A stretch of 64,000 nucleotides of DNA from Methylogaea oryzae (GCF_019669985.1 NZ_AP019782.1:2350001-2414000), one strand, 5' to 3'. Counted from the first letter of the stretch, positions 9,491 to 18,442 are shown. Program-made: numbers and translations. Notes: generated from the sequence alone by a model not told the origin.

Positions 9491-10348
9491 ATGTCTCTGC
9501 CAGAAACCGTCTTCGCCCTGCCCCAATACCTGCTGCCCCACCACGCCCTGTCGCGGCTGATGGGGCATGTGACGCACTGCACCAATCCGGCGTTTAAAAA
9601 CTGGTTCATTCCCCGCTTCATCGACCTCTTCAACGTCGACATGAGCGAAGCGGCGGAAGAAAATCCGTCCAACTATGCCTGCTTCAACGACTTCTTCACC
9701 CGCGCCCTCAAGCCCGGCGCGCGGCCCCTGGCCCCCGGCAACGGCACGGTGGCTTGCCCCGCCGACGGCGTGTTGAGCCAGTTCGGCTCCATTGACGGCG
9801 ACCGCTTGATCCAGGCCAAAGGGCGCGACTACCGGCTGCTGGATCTCCTGGGAGGAGACCCGCAACTGGCCGGCGAATTCCAGGACGGCCGTTTCGCCAC
9901 GGTGTACCTGTCTCCCCGCGATTACCACCGGCTGCACATGCCCCTGGGCGGCAAGCTGCGGGAAATGATCCACGTGCCCGGCCGGCTGTTCAGCGTCAAC
10001 CGCGCCACCACCGCCGTCATCCCCAACCTATTCGCCCGCAACGAACGGGTCATCGCCGTCTTCGACACCGACGCCGGCCCCATGGCGTTGATCCTGGTGG
10101 GCGCCATTTTCGTCGCCAGCATCGACACGGTCTGGCACGGCACCGTCACGCCGCCCAGCGCCGGCAAGGTGCAACGCTGGCGCTACGACGACAAGCCGGT
10201 CCGGCTGGAACGGGGCGCCGAAATGGGCCGCTTCAACATGGGCTCCACCATCATCGTGCTGTTCGGCAAGAACCGCATGGATTGGGCGGGCGGCCTGGCC
10301 GAGGGTACATCGGTCCGGGTAGGCCAGAACCTCGGCATCCGGCGCTGA
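9491..10348 (+). CDS. psd: Phosphatidylserine decarboxylase proenzyme
   Basis: This 285-aa enzyme makes phosphatidylethanolamine from phosphatidylserine at the inner membrane. The self-cleavage motif GST at 251-253 gives the pyruvoyl group on S252. The catalytic-triad regions PADGV (90-94) and SPRDYHRLHMP (141-151) are intact, as in short proteobacterial Psd proteins. An in-frame ATG at 9473 would add six residues; neither start has a clear Shine-Dalgarno sequence. Confidence 0.92.
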   Translation: MSLPETVFALPQYLLPHHALSRLMGHVTHCTNPAFKNWFIPRFIDLFNVDMSEAAEENPSNYACFNDFFTRALKPGARPLAPGNGTVACPADGVLSQFGSIDGDRLIQAKGRDYRLLDLLGGDPQLAGEFQDGRFATVYLSPRDYHRLHMPLGGKLREMIHVPGRLFSVNRATTAVIPNLFARNERVIAVFDTDAGPMALILVGAIFVASIDTVWHGTVTPPSAGKVQRWRYDDKPVRLERGAEMGRFNMGSTIIVLFGKNRMDWAGGLAEGTSVRVGQNLGIRR

Positions 10349-10354
10349 AACGAC

Positions 10355-10387
10355 GGCGGCATCGGCGCCGATCGAACCGATGCCGCC
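10355..10387 (+). terminator. Hairpin downstream of psd
   Basis: GGCGGCATCGG (10355-10365) pairs perfectly with CCGATGCCGCC (10377-10387), an 11-bp GC-rich stem 7 bp after the psd stop. Only TTGCCTT follows rather than a T-tract, so termination may be weak. Confidence 0.5.
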
Positions 10388-10459
10388 TTGCCTTACGCCT
10401 TAAACCCGCCTATAAGTTGAACGGTTGACAGCGTATTTATCCACGGCCAGGCGGTCAGC

Positions 10460-11053
10460 ATGGGCATGTCCATCGGCTTCTCGACTCACTCCATCCCGCT
10501 AGGGCTATGGCCCAAAGCCAGCGGCGGCGCGCCCGTGGCCGCCCAGGCGGCCGAGGCCGCGCCCGGCGGCTGGAGCAAAGCCGGACAACCCGGCGCTCCC
10601 CGCAAAGCCAGCGGCGCCAACGGCGAATTGACCCAGGAAGCCGTCAAAGCCTTGGAGAAACTCAAGGCGACCGACCGGGAGGTCCGCGCGCACGAAGCGG
10701 CCCACTTGGCCGCGGCCGGCGGCATCGCCGTCAGCGGCGCCAGCTTCAGCTACGAACGCGGCCCCGACGGCCAGCAATACGCCGTCGGCGGCGAGGTAAG
10801 CATCGACACCTCCCCCGTGCCCAACGACCCCGAAGCGACGGCTCGTAAAGCCGAGCAAATTCGCCGCGCGGCCCTGGCTCCGGCCAACCCGTCCGGCCAG
10901 GATATCAGCGTCGCCGCGGCCGCCTCGCAAATGCAGGCGCAAGCGCAAGCCGAAGCGGCGATGACGCGGCAAAAGCCCGAGGGCAAGGCCGACGCTTATG
11001 CCGCCTCCATCGACGGAAATGTTCTGGGCGCCCGGATAGATGTCACGGCGTAA
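10460..11053 (+). CDS. Putative metalloprotease, CJM1_0395 / SprA-related family
   Basis: This 197-aa protein has a short Ala/Gly/Pro-rich N terminus, then a conserved core with the zinc-protease motif HEAAH (HExxH) at about residues 78-82. GGEVSIDTSPVPNDPEAT and an AQQIRRAAL-like helix follow, both diagnostic of this family. The tail is Gln/Ala rich. The family's substrate is unknown. No signal peptide is apparent. The gene stands alone, with a hairpin upstream and 500 bp of non-coding DNA after it. Confidence 0.75.
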   Translation: MGMSIGFSTHSIPLGLWPKASGGAPVAAQAAEAAPGGWSKAGQPGAPRKASGANGELTQEAVKALEKLKATDREVRAHEAAHLAAAGGIAVSGASFSYERGPDGQQYAVGGEVSIDTSPVPNDPEATARKAEQIRRAALAPANPSGQDISVAAAASQMQAQAQAEAAMTRQKPEGKADAYAASIDGNVLGARIDVTA

Positions 11054-11559
11054 ACCGAGCGGGCTCCCCGGAATTTCCACGTGCCTGCAACGGGAATAAA
11101 CCGGACGCCGTCCAGGGACGAAGTCCCGGACAAGCCTCGACCATTGGCTTTTTCCTACAACTTAGCTCAACTTTCTATGTATTAGATAACTCTAATTTTT
11201 CTAAGCGGCTGTTTTTTCGCGCCTTTATCAACGCGAGTTACAAAATGCACTTTTCCCCGCCAGAAACTGTAGACACAATCTCGTTTTCGATTAGACTGTT
11301 GCCAGCTTCAGGGGACGGAGCTCTCGCAAGAGTCGTCAGAGAGGAGGAGGGTCCAGTAGGGCCGACTAAAAATAACAAACAAAAATAACATTCTGTCGTG
11401 CGCTGCCTGGTCAAAAGGGCGACGTGATGATCACAATAATAATAAAAAATTTGCCCGCTTTCTGCGGGCATTTTTATTTAAGCCGTTGTTACCGCAACAG
11501 CTCCGCTGTAAGCCACACCACCGCCCCACGGGATGCGCCTGCCGCATCGGACTACCACT
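11054..11559. other. 506-bp intergenic region with a possible small RNA
   Basis: I see no convincing gene here; a 77-codon minus-strand frame at 11238-11471 lacks protein-like character. The region has AT-rich stretches (11180-11215, 11370-11450), a self-complementary segment around 11310-11340 (CTCT...AGAG within GAC...GTC) and a strong terminator at its end. Because the terminator lies 80 bp before the next gene and far from the previous one, it may end an independent short transcript starting near 11250-11300. Confidence 0.3.
11444..11479 (+). terminator. Rho-independent terminator
   Basis: TGCCCGC (11452-11458) and GCGGGCA (11464-11470) form the stem. It is preceded by an A-run (11444-11449) and followed by TTTTTATTT, so the structure could terminate from either side. 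No recognised plus-strand gene ends just before it. Confidence 0.8.
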
Positions 11560-12615
11560 ATGTCAATCAAGCCTAAATCACTGCTGGGCGAAATCGGCGG
11601 CTACGCTTTTGCCTTGATAATTTCCATTGCGCTGCTCGAATTTTCCGTCGCATTCGTCCTGAACCATTCCGATTTGCTGCGGTTTAAGCGGGACAATCTG
11701 CTGCGCAATTACTACATGAAACATGACCGCAGCATCATCCAATTCCAGCCGGACTGCGCCCGTTACGACCCGGGCCTGGGTTATACGCTCAAGCCGGGCG
11801 TTTGCCGCTTCAGCAACAGGGAGTTCGACACGGAGTACCGCGTCAACAGCCTGGGGATGCGTGACGACGAGGAGTCGCTGGCGACGCCCGAGGTGATCGT
11901 GCTGGGCGATTCCTACGCCATGGGCTGGGGGGTCGAGCAAAATGAAACCTTTGCCGAAATCATCGCCGCACAGACGGGAATGAAAGTGCTGAACACCGCC
12001 GTTTCCTCCTACGGCACGGTGCGGGAATTGAAAGCGTTAAGCCGGATATCCCTGGAACGCGCGAAATTCCTCATAATCCAATATTGCCGCAATGATTATG
12101 AAGAAAACCTTGCCTACCTGAAAAACGGCAATACGCTGCCTGTTATGAGCGAAGCCGAATACAGCAAAATCGCGGCGAAACTCAATCACAAGACGAAATA
12201 CTATTTCGGCAAGCACTCGGCTTATTTGCTGAAAAGCCTGGCGAAGCAGGTTAAATATTTAGTCAAGCCGTCCCGCGGCGGCAAGACGCCACCGCCTTTC
12301 CGCGAGGACGAAACCAGCCTATTTATCAATGCCCTGCTGCATTCTCCGGCGAATCTCGGGGAATTAACGGTGATAGTGGTTGAACTCAACTCCCAAAGCG
12401 ACAACGACGGACGCTTCGTGGCCGCGCTCAACCAGCGCCTGGCGACAAAGGACCAACCGTTGCTCGACCGCGTACAGGCGCTGGATCTGTCCCCCAGCCT
12501 GAAGCCGGACGACTTCTTCGTGCTGGACGACCACCTCAACGCCCGCGGGCACCGCGTGGTCGCCGAGCGATTGATCGAAGCCATGGGAAAAAGCCGGAAA
12601 CATCTCGATCGATAA
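11560..12615 (+). CDS. SGNH/GDSL-family hydrolase with N-terminal membrane anchor
   Basis: This 351-aa protein has a single hydrophobic helix at about residues 11-31, then a periplasmic domain with SGNH blocks: GDSYAMG (block I, nucleophile Ser), a Gly in SSYG (block II), CRND (block III, Asn) and DDHLNARGH (block V, catalytic Asp and His). Such anchored SGNH proteins often deacetylate or acylate surface polysaccharides, but the substrate cannot be read from the sequence. I start at the MSIKPK methionine; an upstream ATG at 11533 would add nine residues. It follows a strong terminator, so it has its own promoter, and converges with the VIT gene 18 bp away. Confidence 0.75.
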   Translation: MSIKPKSLLGEIGGYAFALIISIALLEFSVAFVLNHSDLLRFKRDNLLRNYYMKHDRSIIQFQPDCARYDPGLGYTLKPGVCRFSNREFDTEYRVNSLGMRDDEESLATPEVIVLGDSYAMGWGVEQNETFAEIIAAQTGMKVLNTAVSSYGTVRELKALSRISLERAKFLIIQYCRNDYEENLAYLKNGNTLPVMSEAEYSKIAAKLNHKTKYYFGKHSAYLLKSLAKQVKYLVKPSRGGKTPPPFREDETSLFINALLHSPANLGELTVIVVELNSQSDNDGRFVAALNQRLATKDQPLLDRVQALDLSPSLKPDDFFVLDDHLNARGHRVVAERLIEAMGKSRKHLDR

Positions 12616-12633
12616 CCCGCAGAGTCGCTGGAT

Positions 12634-13425
12634 TCACCCCGGAGGCAGGTCCACCACGAGGCTTTGCAGCAAATACCCGACGCCATAGGCCAAGCCGGCC
12701 GCCACGCCGCCGATGGCGAGCGTTTCCAGGCCCGCCGTATGCCAGCGCTGCGCCACGAACCGGCTTTTCAGCGCGCCCACCAGGAAAAACGCCACGGCGG
12801 TCATGACCAGGCTGGGCCAGAACGGCTCGGCCACGCTGCCGGGCCTGAGCCAATCCAGCACATAAGGCGCCAAAGGCACCGCGCCGACCGCCACGAAAGC
12901 GACGAACGTCGCGGTGGCGGCCCGCAACGGCCTTGGGCCGTTCAATGCCAGGCCCAACTCGTCCTGCAGCATGGTGTCGACCCACTGGCCGATATCGCTG
13001 GTGATGGCCGAAACCGCCTGCTTCAGCGCCTTGCCCTTGAAGCCCTTGCGGGCATAAATCTGCCGCACCTCTTCCACCTCGCCCTTGGGGTAGGTCTCGA
13101 TGTGGCGCCGTTCGGCGTGGCGGTGGGCGTCCAGCAACTGCCGCTCGGCCCGCGTCCCTAGGTAATTGCTCACCGCCATGCTGAAACCGTCGGCCAGCAG
13201 ATTGGCCAAACCCAGCACAATCACCACGCCGCTCGCCATTCCTGCCCCCGTGACTCCCGCCACCACGGCGAAAGTGGTCACCGCGCCGTCGATGGCGCCG
13301 TAGATGAAATCGCGCAGATAACTGTGCCGGTGGCCGTCTTCCAGGCGCTGGGCGATGGCGCGCCGCGTATGCTCCCGCCGATGGCGGCGATGCGCCTCCT
13401 CGCTGTCGTCGTAGCGCTTGGACAA
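12634..13425 (-). CDS. VIT1/CCC1-family metal transporter
   Basis: This 263-aa membrane protein opens with a His/Arg-rich cytosolic tail (RRHRREHTRR). The family core follows: a first helix YGAIDGAVTTFAVVAGVTGA, GLANLLADGFSMAVSNYLGT, an amphipathic His/Glu-rich cytosolic domain, and three C-terminal helices. VIT1/CCC1 proteins move Fe2+ or Mn2+ out of the cytosol. The Glu/His-rich loop (RHAERRHIETYPKGEVEEV) is the likely metal-binding domain. It starts 2 bp after the DUF4202 stop, so the two are co-transcribed. Confidence 0.85.
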   Translation of the reverse strand: MSKRYDDSEEAHRRHRREHTRRAIAQRLEDGHRHSYLRDFIYGAIDGAVTTFAVVAGVTGAGMASGVVIVLGLANLLADGFSMAVSNYLGTRAERQLLDAHRHAERRHIETYPKGEVEEVRQIYARKGFKGKALKQAVSAITSDIGQWVDTMLQDELGLALNGPRPLRAATATFVAFVAVGAVPLAPYVLDWLRPGSVAEPFWPSLVMTAVAFFLVGALKSRFVAQRWHTAGLETLAIGGVAAGLAYGVGYLLQSLVVDLPPG

Positions 13426-13426
13426 G

Positions 13427-14020
13427 CTAGGCCTCCGCCAACGCCAGCGCCACCAGGCGCCGAACGTCGTCCGACAAATTCAGGCCCAGGGCGGCCTGCC
13501 GGGCGGTATCCGACATTTTTTTCCACGTCTTGCGCACGATATCGACCACCTTGGCCTCGTCGTGGCCGGGCGCGAAACCGCCGAAGTAGTGCTCCAAGAA
13601 CACCAGGCAGGCCACGTCCTCGATGAGCTGGGTGTCCGCCTCCCGTTTCAAACCGCGCTTGCGCAGCATGCGCCCCACCCGCTCGACGGTTTCCTCCCCG
13701 TAGCCGGCCTGGGCCAGCAACGCGCCGGCCGTCTCGGCGTGGAACTCGTACAAACCGGTACGCCAGCGCAAATAGCCTTCGCGGGTTTTCGGGTAGCTGT
13801 CCCTCGGCACCATCCAGCGGCGAATGTGCTGGGCGCGGGCCGCCAGCCGCACGGCCTCGTCCGCATCCGGCGCCAGCCGCTCCAGCCATTCGCTCATGCG
13901 CTGACTGTACAACAGCTCCTTGGGCCATTCGCGCCCCTGCCACGACTCCCGGTTGGGGTCTTCGCCGTTGGCGGCGTCGATCAAGGCGATAGCCCGCCCG
14001 AAATTTTCCGATACAACCAT
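13427..14020 (-). CDS. DUF4202 domain-containing protein
   Basis: This 197-aa soluble protein matches DUF4202 along its length: SENFGRAIALIDAANGEDP at the N terminus, AARAQHIRRWMVPR in the middle and LVFLEHYFGGF near 145. The His and Asp residues and all-helical character suggest an HD-like fold, but the activity is unknown. It is the first gene of a two-gene operon with the VIT transporter, which hints at a role with metal handling. Confidence 0.8.
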   Translation of the reverse strand: MVVSENFGRAIALIDAANGEDPNRESWQGREWPKELLYSQRMSEWLERLAPDADEAVRLAARAQHIRRWMVPRDSYPKTREGYLRWRTGLYEFHAETAGALLAQAGYGEETVERVGRMLRKRGLKREADTQLIEDVACLVFLEHYFGGFAPGHDEAKVVDIVRKTWKKMSDTARQAALGLNLSDDVRRLVALALAEA

Positions 14021-14172
14021 AATTCCCGCATCCCCTGTCTACGTTCGCCCCCTGCCAGGCGGTTGAAAAAGGGGCTTTTCAACAGACTGCAAGGAAGCGC
14101 GTCGAAATTTCGCCGAACCGGCCAAAGTTTTCGTTCGCCAGCTACACTTGTCGCTCGACAACAATAATAAGA

Positions 14173-14523
14173 ATGCCTTCCATGCAATTCGAATCCATCA
14201 CACTGCCGAACGCCGTCACCCAGTTTATCCTGAGCGGCCGTCTCGATCCCGCCGGCACCCAGGCCATCGAGAACTCGTTCGCCTTCGCCAGCACGGCGGA
14301 AACGGCCAACATCATCGTAGACCTTTCCGGCGTGGACTTCATCGCCTCCATCGGCATCCGCCTGCTGATGACCTCGGCCCGGGGACAAGCCAAAAAAGGC
14401 GGCAAGCTGGTTCTCGCCTCGCCCCAGCCGCTGGTGCGCAAGGTGCTGGAAACGGCCGGCATCGATCTGCTGGTCCCCCTCTACGCCGATATCGAAGCAG
14501 CCTGCGCCGATCTCGCCCCATGA
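14173..14523 (+). CDS. STAS-domain anti-sigma factor antagonist (RsbV/SpoIIAA type)
   Basis: This 116-aa single STAS domain has the conserved switch segment VDFIASIGIRLL, where the Ser before Ile-Gly-Ile is the usual phosphorylation site. In partner switching the unphosphorylated antagonist binds an RsbW-type kinase and frees its client; a SpoIIE-type phosphatase reactivates it. Both opposing activities sit on the next protein, whose start overlaps this stop (ATGA at 14520-14523), so this gene encodes that protein's probable substrate. No sigma factor is encoded nearby. Confidence 0.9.
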   Translation: MPSMQFESITLPNAVTQFILSGRLDPAGTQAIENSFAFASTAETANIIVDLSGVDFIASIGIRLLMTSARGQAKKGGKLVLASPQPLVRKVLETAGIDLLVPLYADIEAACADLAP

Positions 14524-16250
14524 CGGGGCTGCCGCGCCTCCATCGGCTGACGCTGCTCAGCACGCCCCAGCTCACCAGCGAGGCGAGCGCTTGGCTGCGG
14601 GAACTCGGAAAAAACCAGGAGCTGGACGAAGAGCTGCTTTTCAACCTAGATCTCTGCGCCAGCGAGCTGCTGACCAATATCGGCGACTACGCTTACGGCG
14701 GCGCCGTGGGCGAAATCGGCCTGGAACTGCTGCTCAACCGCAACGCCGCCACGCTGACGCTCGTGGATGCCGGCCCGCCCTTCGATCCCCTAGCGCAACC
14801 GGCCCCCACCCTGCCCGATTCGCTGGAAAACGCGCCGACGGGTGGGCTCGGCATCCATCTGGTGCGCCAATTCGCCGATACCGTGCATTACGAACGCAGC
14901 GACGAGCGCAACCGCCTCACCGTGTGTTTCGGCAGCACGCCGCTGGCCCCGCGCCAGCGGGAGCGCCGCAGCGGGCAAGAGGTCGCCTTTCCGCTGATCC
15001 GCGGCGACGGCACCTGGGTGGAGCACGACCAGCGCAAAGGATCGGACCGCCGGGCGTTGGGCTTCATCTCCCGCACCGTCATCTTCCGCGACGTGCCTTA
15101 CCGCGAAGTGGAACACATCGTTTCCTGCTGCGAGCTGCGCACCTGCCCCAGCGGAGAAGTCCTGTTCCACGCCGGCAGGCACCACCACTGCGTGCTGGTG
15201 ATCGTCGACGGCCGACTGGAAGTGCGGCTGGACAGCCCGGAATCGCGCACCGGCATCGAAATCGGGCCGGGCGAATGCGTCGGCGAACTGTCGGTGGCCG
15301 ACGGCAAGCCAAACTCGGCTTGGGTCGTGGCCGCCACGCCCGTACGCCTGCTGGTGATTCCCGAAGCCGTGTTCCTCGACCAGGTGCTGAGCATTCCCGC
15401 CATCGCCCGCAACCTGATCGTGGTGCTGTCCGAACGCATGCGGCGCAGCAACGCGCAAATCACCGCCCGCCTGCGCGCCGCCCTGGAGCTGGAAGCCCTG
15501 CAGCGGGAACTGGACGTGGCGCGGCAAATCCAGTCCAGCATGCTGCCCGCCGCGCCGCTGTTCCCGATCCAGGAAGACATCCGCGGCCGGGGCTTCATGC
15601 GCGCCGCCCGCCACGTCGGCGGCGACTTCTATGACGCCTTTCCCCTCGGCGACGGCCGATTTTTTCTGGCCATCGGCGACGTGTGCAACAAAGGCACGCC
15701 CGCCGCCCTGTTCATGGTGCGCGCGTTGACCCTGCTGCGCAGCGAAGCGTTGCGCCCGGAGGACGACGCGGGCCGGCACCTGGCCCGCCTGGCCGCCCAC
15801 AGCAACGAACTGCTGTGCGACTCCAACGAGGCCCAGCAATTCGTCACGCTGTTCTGCGCCATCGTGGACCTACCCCAAGGCCGCTTGCACTATGTCAACG
15901 CGGGCCACAATCCGCCCTTGCTGCGCTTGCCGAACGCGGCGCCGGCGTTTATCGAAGGCCCGCGCAATCCGCTGGTGGGTTTGGTCCCGGGCCTGAGCTA
16001 CGCGGTGGACAGCTGCGATTTCCCCGCCGGCAGCCTGCTGCTGCTTTACACCGACGGCGTCACCGAAGCGGAATGCGCCGACGGCGGCCTGTTCAGCGAC
16101 GAAACCTTGCACCGGCTGCTGGCCGACAACAACGCCGCGGACGCCGACGCCTGCGTGGAACAAGTCATCGCCGCGGTGGACGCTTTTGCCGCCGGCCACC
16201 CCCAATCCGACGACATCACCCTGCTGGCCGTCCACCGCCAGACCCCCTAA
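14520..16250 (+). CDS. RsbW-like kinase / cNMP-like / SpoIIE phosphatase fusion
   Basis: This 576-aa protein has three domains. Residues 1-140 are a GHKL ATPase of the anti-sigma kinase type, with ELLTNIGDYAY, DAGPPFDP and GGLGIHLVRQFAD. Residues 180-300 are a cyclic-nucleotide-binding-like barrel with GECVGELSVADG followed by KPNSAWV, where the phosphate-binding Arg expected in that cassette appears replaced. Residues 340-576 are a PP2C/SpoIIE phosphatase with GGDFYDAF, GDVCNKGTPA, NAGHNPPLL, YTDGVTEA and SDDITLL, so the metal-binding Asp residues are intact. Kinase and phosphatase for the STAS partner are thus on one chain, with a sensor-like barrel between. The output could be a sigma factor or another target elsewhere. 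Confidence 0.88.
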   Translation: MTGLPRLHRLTLLSTPQLTSEASAWLRELGKNQELDEELLFNLDLCASELLTNIGDYAYGGAVGEIGLELLLNRNAATLTLVDAGPPFDPLAQPAPTLPDSLENAPTGGLGIHLVRQFADTVHYERSDERNRLTVCFGSTPLAPRQRERRSGQEVAFPLIRGDGTWVEHDQRKGSDRRALGFISRTVIFRDVPYREVEHIVSCCELRTCPSGEVLFHAGRHHHCVLVIVDGRLEVRLDSPESRTGIEIGPGECVGELSVADGKPNSAWVVAATPVRLLVIPEAVFLDQVLSIPAIARNLIVVLSERMRRSNAQITARLRAALELEALQRELDVARQIQSSMLPAAPLFPIQEDIRGRGFMRAARHVGGDFYDAFPLGDGRFFLAIGDVCNKGTPAALFMVRALTLLRSEALRPEDDAGRHLARLAAHSNELLCDSNEAQQFVTLFCAIVDLPQGRLHYVNAGHNPPLLRLPNAAPAFIEGPRNPLVGLVPGLSYAVDSCDFPAGSLLLLYTDGVTEAECADGGLFSDETLHRLLADNNAADADACVEQVIAAVDAFAAGHPQSDDITLLAVHRQTP

Positions 16251-16345
16251 CCGAGCGGCGTTCCCAACGCCGCCGGCCGTCGATTCCTACGCTCCAGTCT
16301 CTGGTAGACCCGGACAGGCAAACTTGATAGCATTCTAAACATGTA

Positions 16346-16397
16346 TCATCGATACACGTTCTCCGCTTCTCGGAGCGTTCATCGATACGCCTACAAT
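16346..16397 (+). promoter_or_regulatory. Candidate activator sites and -10 element upstream of the redox cluster
   Basis: TCATCGATACAC (16346-16357) is repeated as TCATCGATACGC (16379-16390), 33 bp start to start, about three DNA turns. The first copy is also part of a palindrome, GTATC-ATC-GATAC. TACAAT at 16392-16397 directly follows the second copy, and no good -35 box sits 17 bp before it, as expected of an activator-dependent promoter. A small hairpin (CTCCG...CGGAG) lies between the repeats. The regulator is not identified. Confidence 0.4.
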
Positions 16398-16456
16398 GAG
16401 GACTCGCACAAGCCGTTGGATTGCCGGTGAACTGATCAAAATCAATCAACAACAGC

Positions 16457-18439
16457 ATGAACAACAATAAGTTGCTTGAGCAACAGCAATCCCCGATCGT
16501 CGTCGTCGGCAGCGGACCGGTCGGCACCCGCATACTGCGCGATATCCTGCGCGCGCAACCGGACGCGGCCGTGGCCATCTACGGCGACGAGTCCTGGGAA
16601 CCTTACGACCGCAGCAAATTGGTCTCCTTGCTGTCGGGCGATCTCGCCTGGGCGGATCTGCCCAACTTGTCTCCGCTGCCCGACCGCCATAACGCCGTCC
16701 TCAACTACGGCAACCGCATCGAAACCATCGACCGGGAAAACCGGGCGGTGGTCGACTGGAAAGGCAACCGCCAGCCTTATTCCAAACTGGTCCTCGCCAT
16801 CGGCTCCAATCCCTGGCTGCCGGACATTCCCGGCGTCTGGCTACCCAATGTGCACGCTTTCCGCAACGTCGGCGATGTGCGCGAACTCTTGGACAACGGC
16901 TATCCCGGGCGGCGGGTGGTGGTGCTGGGCGGCGGCCTGCTGGGGGTGGAGCTGGCCTGCGGCCTGCAACGCAAAGGCGAAAAAGCCTGCCTCGTCGTCA
17001 GCAGCCGCTTGCTCGGCCGGCAATTGGACCACCGCGCCGGCGAACTGCTGGTCGAACATCTGCAGGCGCTGGGAATCGAGGTCGTTTTCGGGCGAGCGAC
17101 CGAAATTGCCGGCGGCCGCAACGCCGACGGCGAAACGGTCGCCCAAGCCGTCCTGACCTTCGACCAGCGGCAAATCGATTGCGACTGCGTGGTGCTGGCC
17201 ACCGGCGTCAACCCCACCATCGACCTAGCGGTGAAGAGCGGACTCGCCACCGGGCGCGGCATCAAGGTCGACGACTACCTGCGAACCTCCGACCCGCTGA
17301 TCTACGCCGCCGGCGAATGCGCCGAACACCGCGGACGCGTTTACAGCCTGATCGGACCGGGATTCGAGCAAGCCGACGTGGTCGCGCAAAACGTGCTGGG
17401 CGCACGGGTGAAATACCACGGTTCGGCCATCACCACCCAGCTCAAAGGCGCGGACATCGCCGCTTTCAGCTGCTTCCAAGAAGAACTGGACGACGCCGCG
17501 CCGATCCGCTCCCTCAGCTACCAATCCGACGACCAGAGCCGCTATCGCGCCCTGCGCCTGAGCAGGGGACGGCTGACCGGCGTGGTCGGCATCGGCGATT
17601 GGCCGGAAGGCTGGCGCATCCGCGAGGCGGTGCGACAAGGACGGCGCCTCATGCCGTGGCAATGCCGCAGGTTCCTGGCGACCGGCAATCCCTGGTCGGA
17701 AAACGCCGCCGCTTCCGTGCTGCAATGGCCGCCCCACGCCACGGTGTGCAACTGCATGGGCATCAGCCGCGGCCTGCTGGACCTGGCCCTGCAACAGGGC
17801 CACACCAGCGTGGCGGCCTTGCAGACCCATACCAAGGCCGGCACCGGCTGCGGCTCCTGCGTCCATTTCCTGGCGGAACTGGCCGGCCAAGCGCCGACCC
17901 CGCAAGCGGTCGCCGGCGCACGCCCGTTGACGGCCGCGTCCCTGCTGGCGCTGGCGCTGGCGCTGTGCGCGCTGCTGCTGTCGGTGCCCGCCCTGCCGCC
18001 GTTGGACACGTCGCTGGGCGGCTGGCATTGGCAAAACCTGTGGCTGCAAAACGGCTGGAAACAGGCCTCCGGCTATAGTCTGCTGGCCCTGTCCTGCGTC
18101 GCCCTACTCCTATCCCTGCGCAAGCGCCGAAGCTTCGGCCCGCTGAGCTACGCCGGCTGGCGCGTCGTTCACGTCGTCGGCGGAACGCTGGCCCTGGTCC
18201 TTCTCGCCGCGCACACCGGGCTGGGACTCGGCCACAACCTGGACCGTATTCTCGCACTGGATTTTCTGGCCCTAGCCCTGCTCGGCGGCGCCGCCGGCGG
18301 CCTGGTGGCGCTGGAGGGAAGCTCGCCCACGCCCTTGCTGCGACGGCTCCGGGGCGCGGGTTACTGGGGACACGTCCTGCTGTTTTGGCCGTTGCCGGTA
18401 TTGCTGGCTTTCCACATCCTGTCCACTTACTACTTCTGA
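16457..18439 (+). CDS. FAD-dependent reductase fused to BFD [2Fe-2S] and cytochrome-b-like membrane domain
   Basis: This 660-aa protein begins with a pyridine-nucleotide-disulphide-type flavoprotein of the NirB/rubredoxin-reductase kind (about 1-410): FAD motif VVVGSGPVGTRI, NAD(P)H motif VVVLGGGLLGVELA and FAD motif IYAAGECAEH. A BFD-like [2Fe-2S] domain follows (about 430-475) with C-N-C at the start and C-G-S-C at the end. Then come about five membrane helices. Pairs of His in two helices (VVHVV...LAAHTG and WGHVLLF...LAFH) are spaced like the ligands of a di-haem cytochrome b. The apparent path is NAD(P)H to FAD to [2Fe-2S] to membrane haem. It lacks the sirohaem domain, so it is not a nitrite reductase. 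The multihaem cytochrome starts 3 bp later. Confidence 0.75.
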   Translation: MNNNKLLEQQQSPIVVVGSGPVGTRILRDILRAQPDAAVAIYGDESWEPYDRSKLVSLLSGDLAWADLPNLSPLPDRHNAVLNYGNRIETIDRENRAVVDWKGNRQPYSKLVLAIGSNPWLPDIPGVWLPNVHAFRNVGDVRELLDNGYPGRRVVVLGGGLLGVELACGLQRKGEKACLVVSSRLLGRQLDHRAGELLVEHLQALGIEVVFGRATEIAGGRNADGETVAQAVLTFDQRQIDCDCVVLATGVNPTIDLAVKSGLATGRGIKVDDYLRTSDPLIYAAGECAEHRGRVYSLIGPGFEQADVVAQNVLGARVKYHGSAITTQLKGADIAAFSCFQEELDDAAPIRSLSYQSDDQSRYRALRLSRGRLTGVVGIGDWPEGWRIREAVRQGRRLMPWQCRRFLATGNPWSENAAASVLQWPPHATVCNCMGISRGLLDLALQQGHTSVAALQTHTKAGTGCGSCVHFLAELAGQAPTPQAVAGARPLTAASLLALALALCALLLSVPALPPLDTSLGGWHWQNLWLQNGWKQASGYSLLALSCVALLLSLRKRRSFGPLSYAGWRVVHVVGGTLALVLLAAHTGLGLGHNLDRILALDFLALALLGGAAGGLVALEGSSPTPLLRRLRGAGYWGHVLLFWPLPVLLAFHILSTYYF

Positions 18440-18442
18440 ACC

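Noticed and set aside
11238-11471. 77-codon minus-strand ORF
   Set aside because: It overlaps the terminator, has no ribosome-binding site and no protein-like pattern.
16457-17800. Assimilatory nitrite reductase large subunit (NirB)
   Set aside because: The flavoprotein and BFD parts match, but the sirohaem/4Fe-4S catalytic domain is absent and a membrane domain replaces it.
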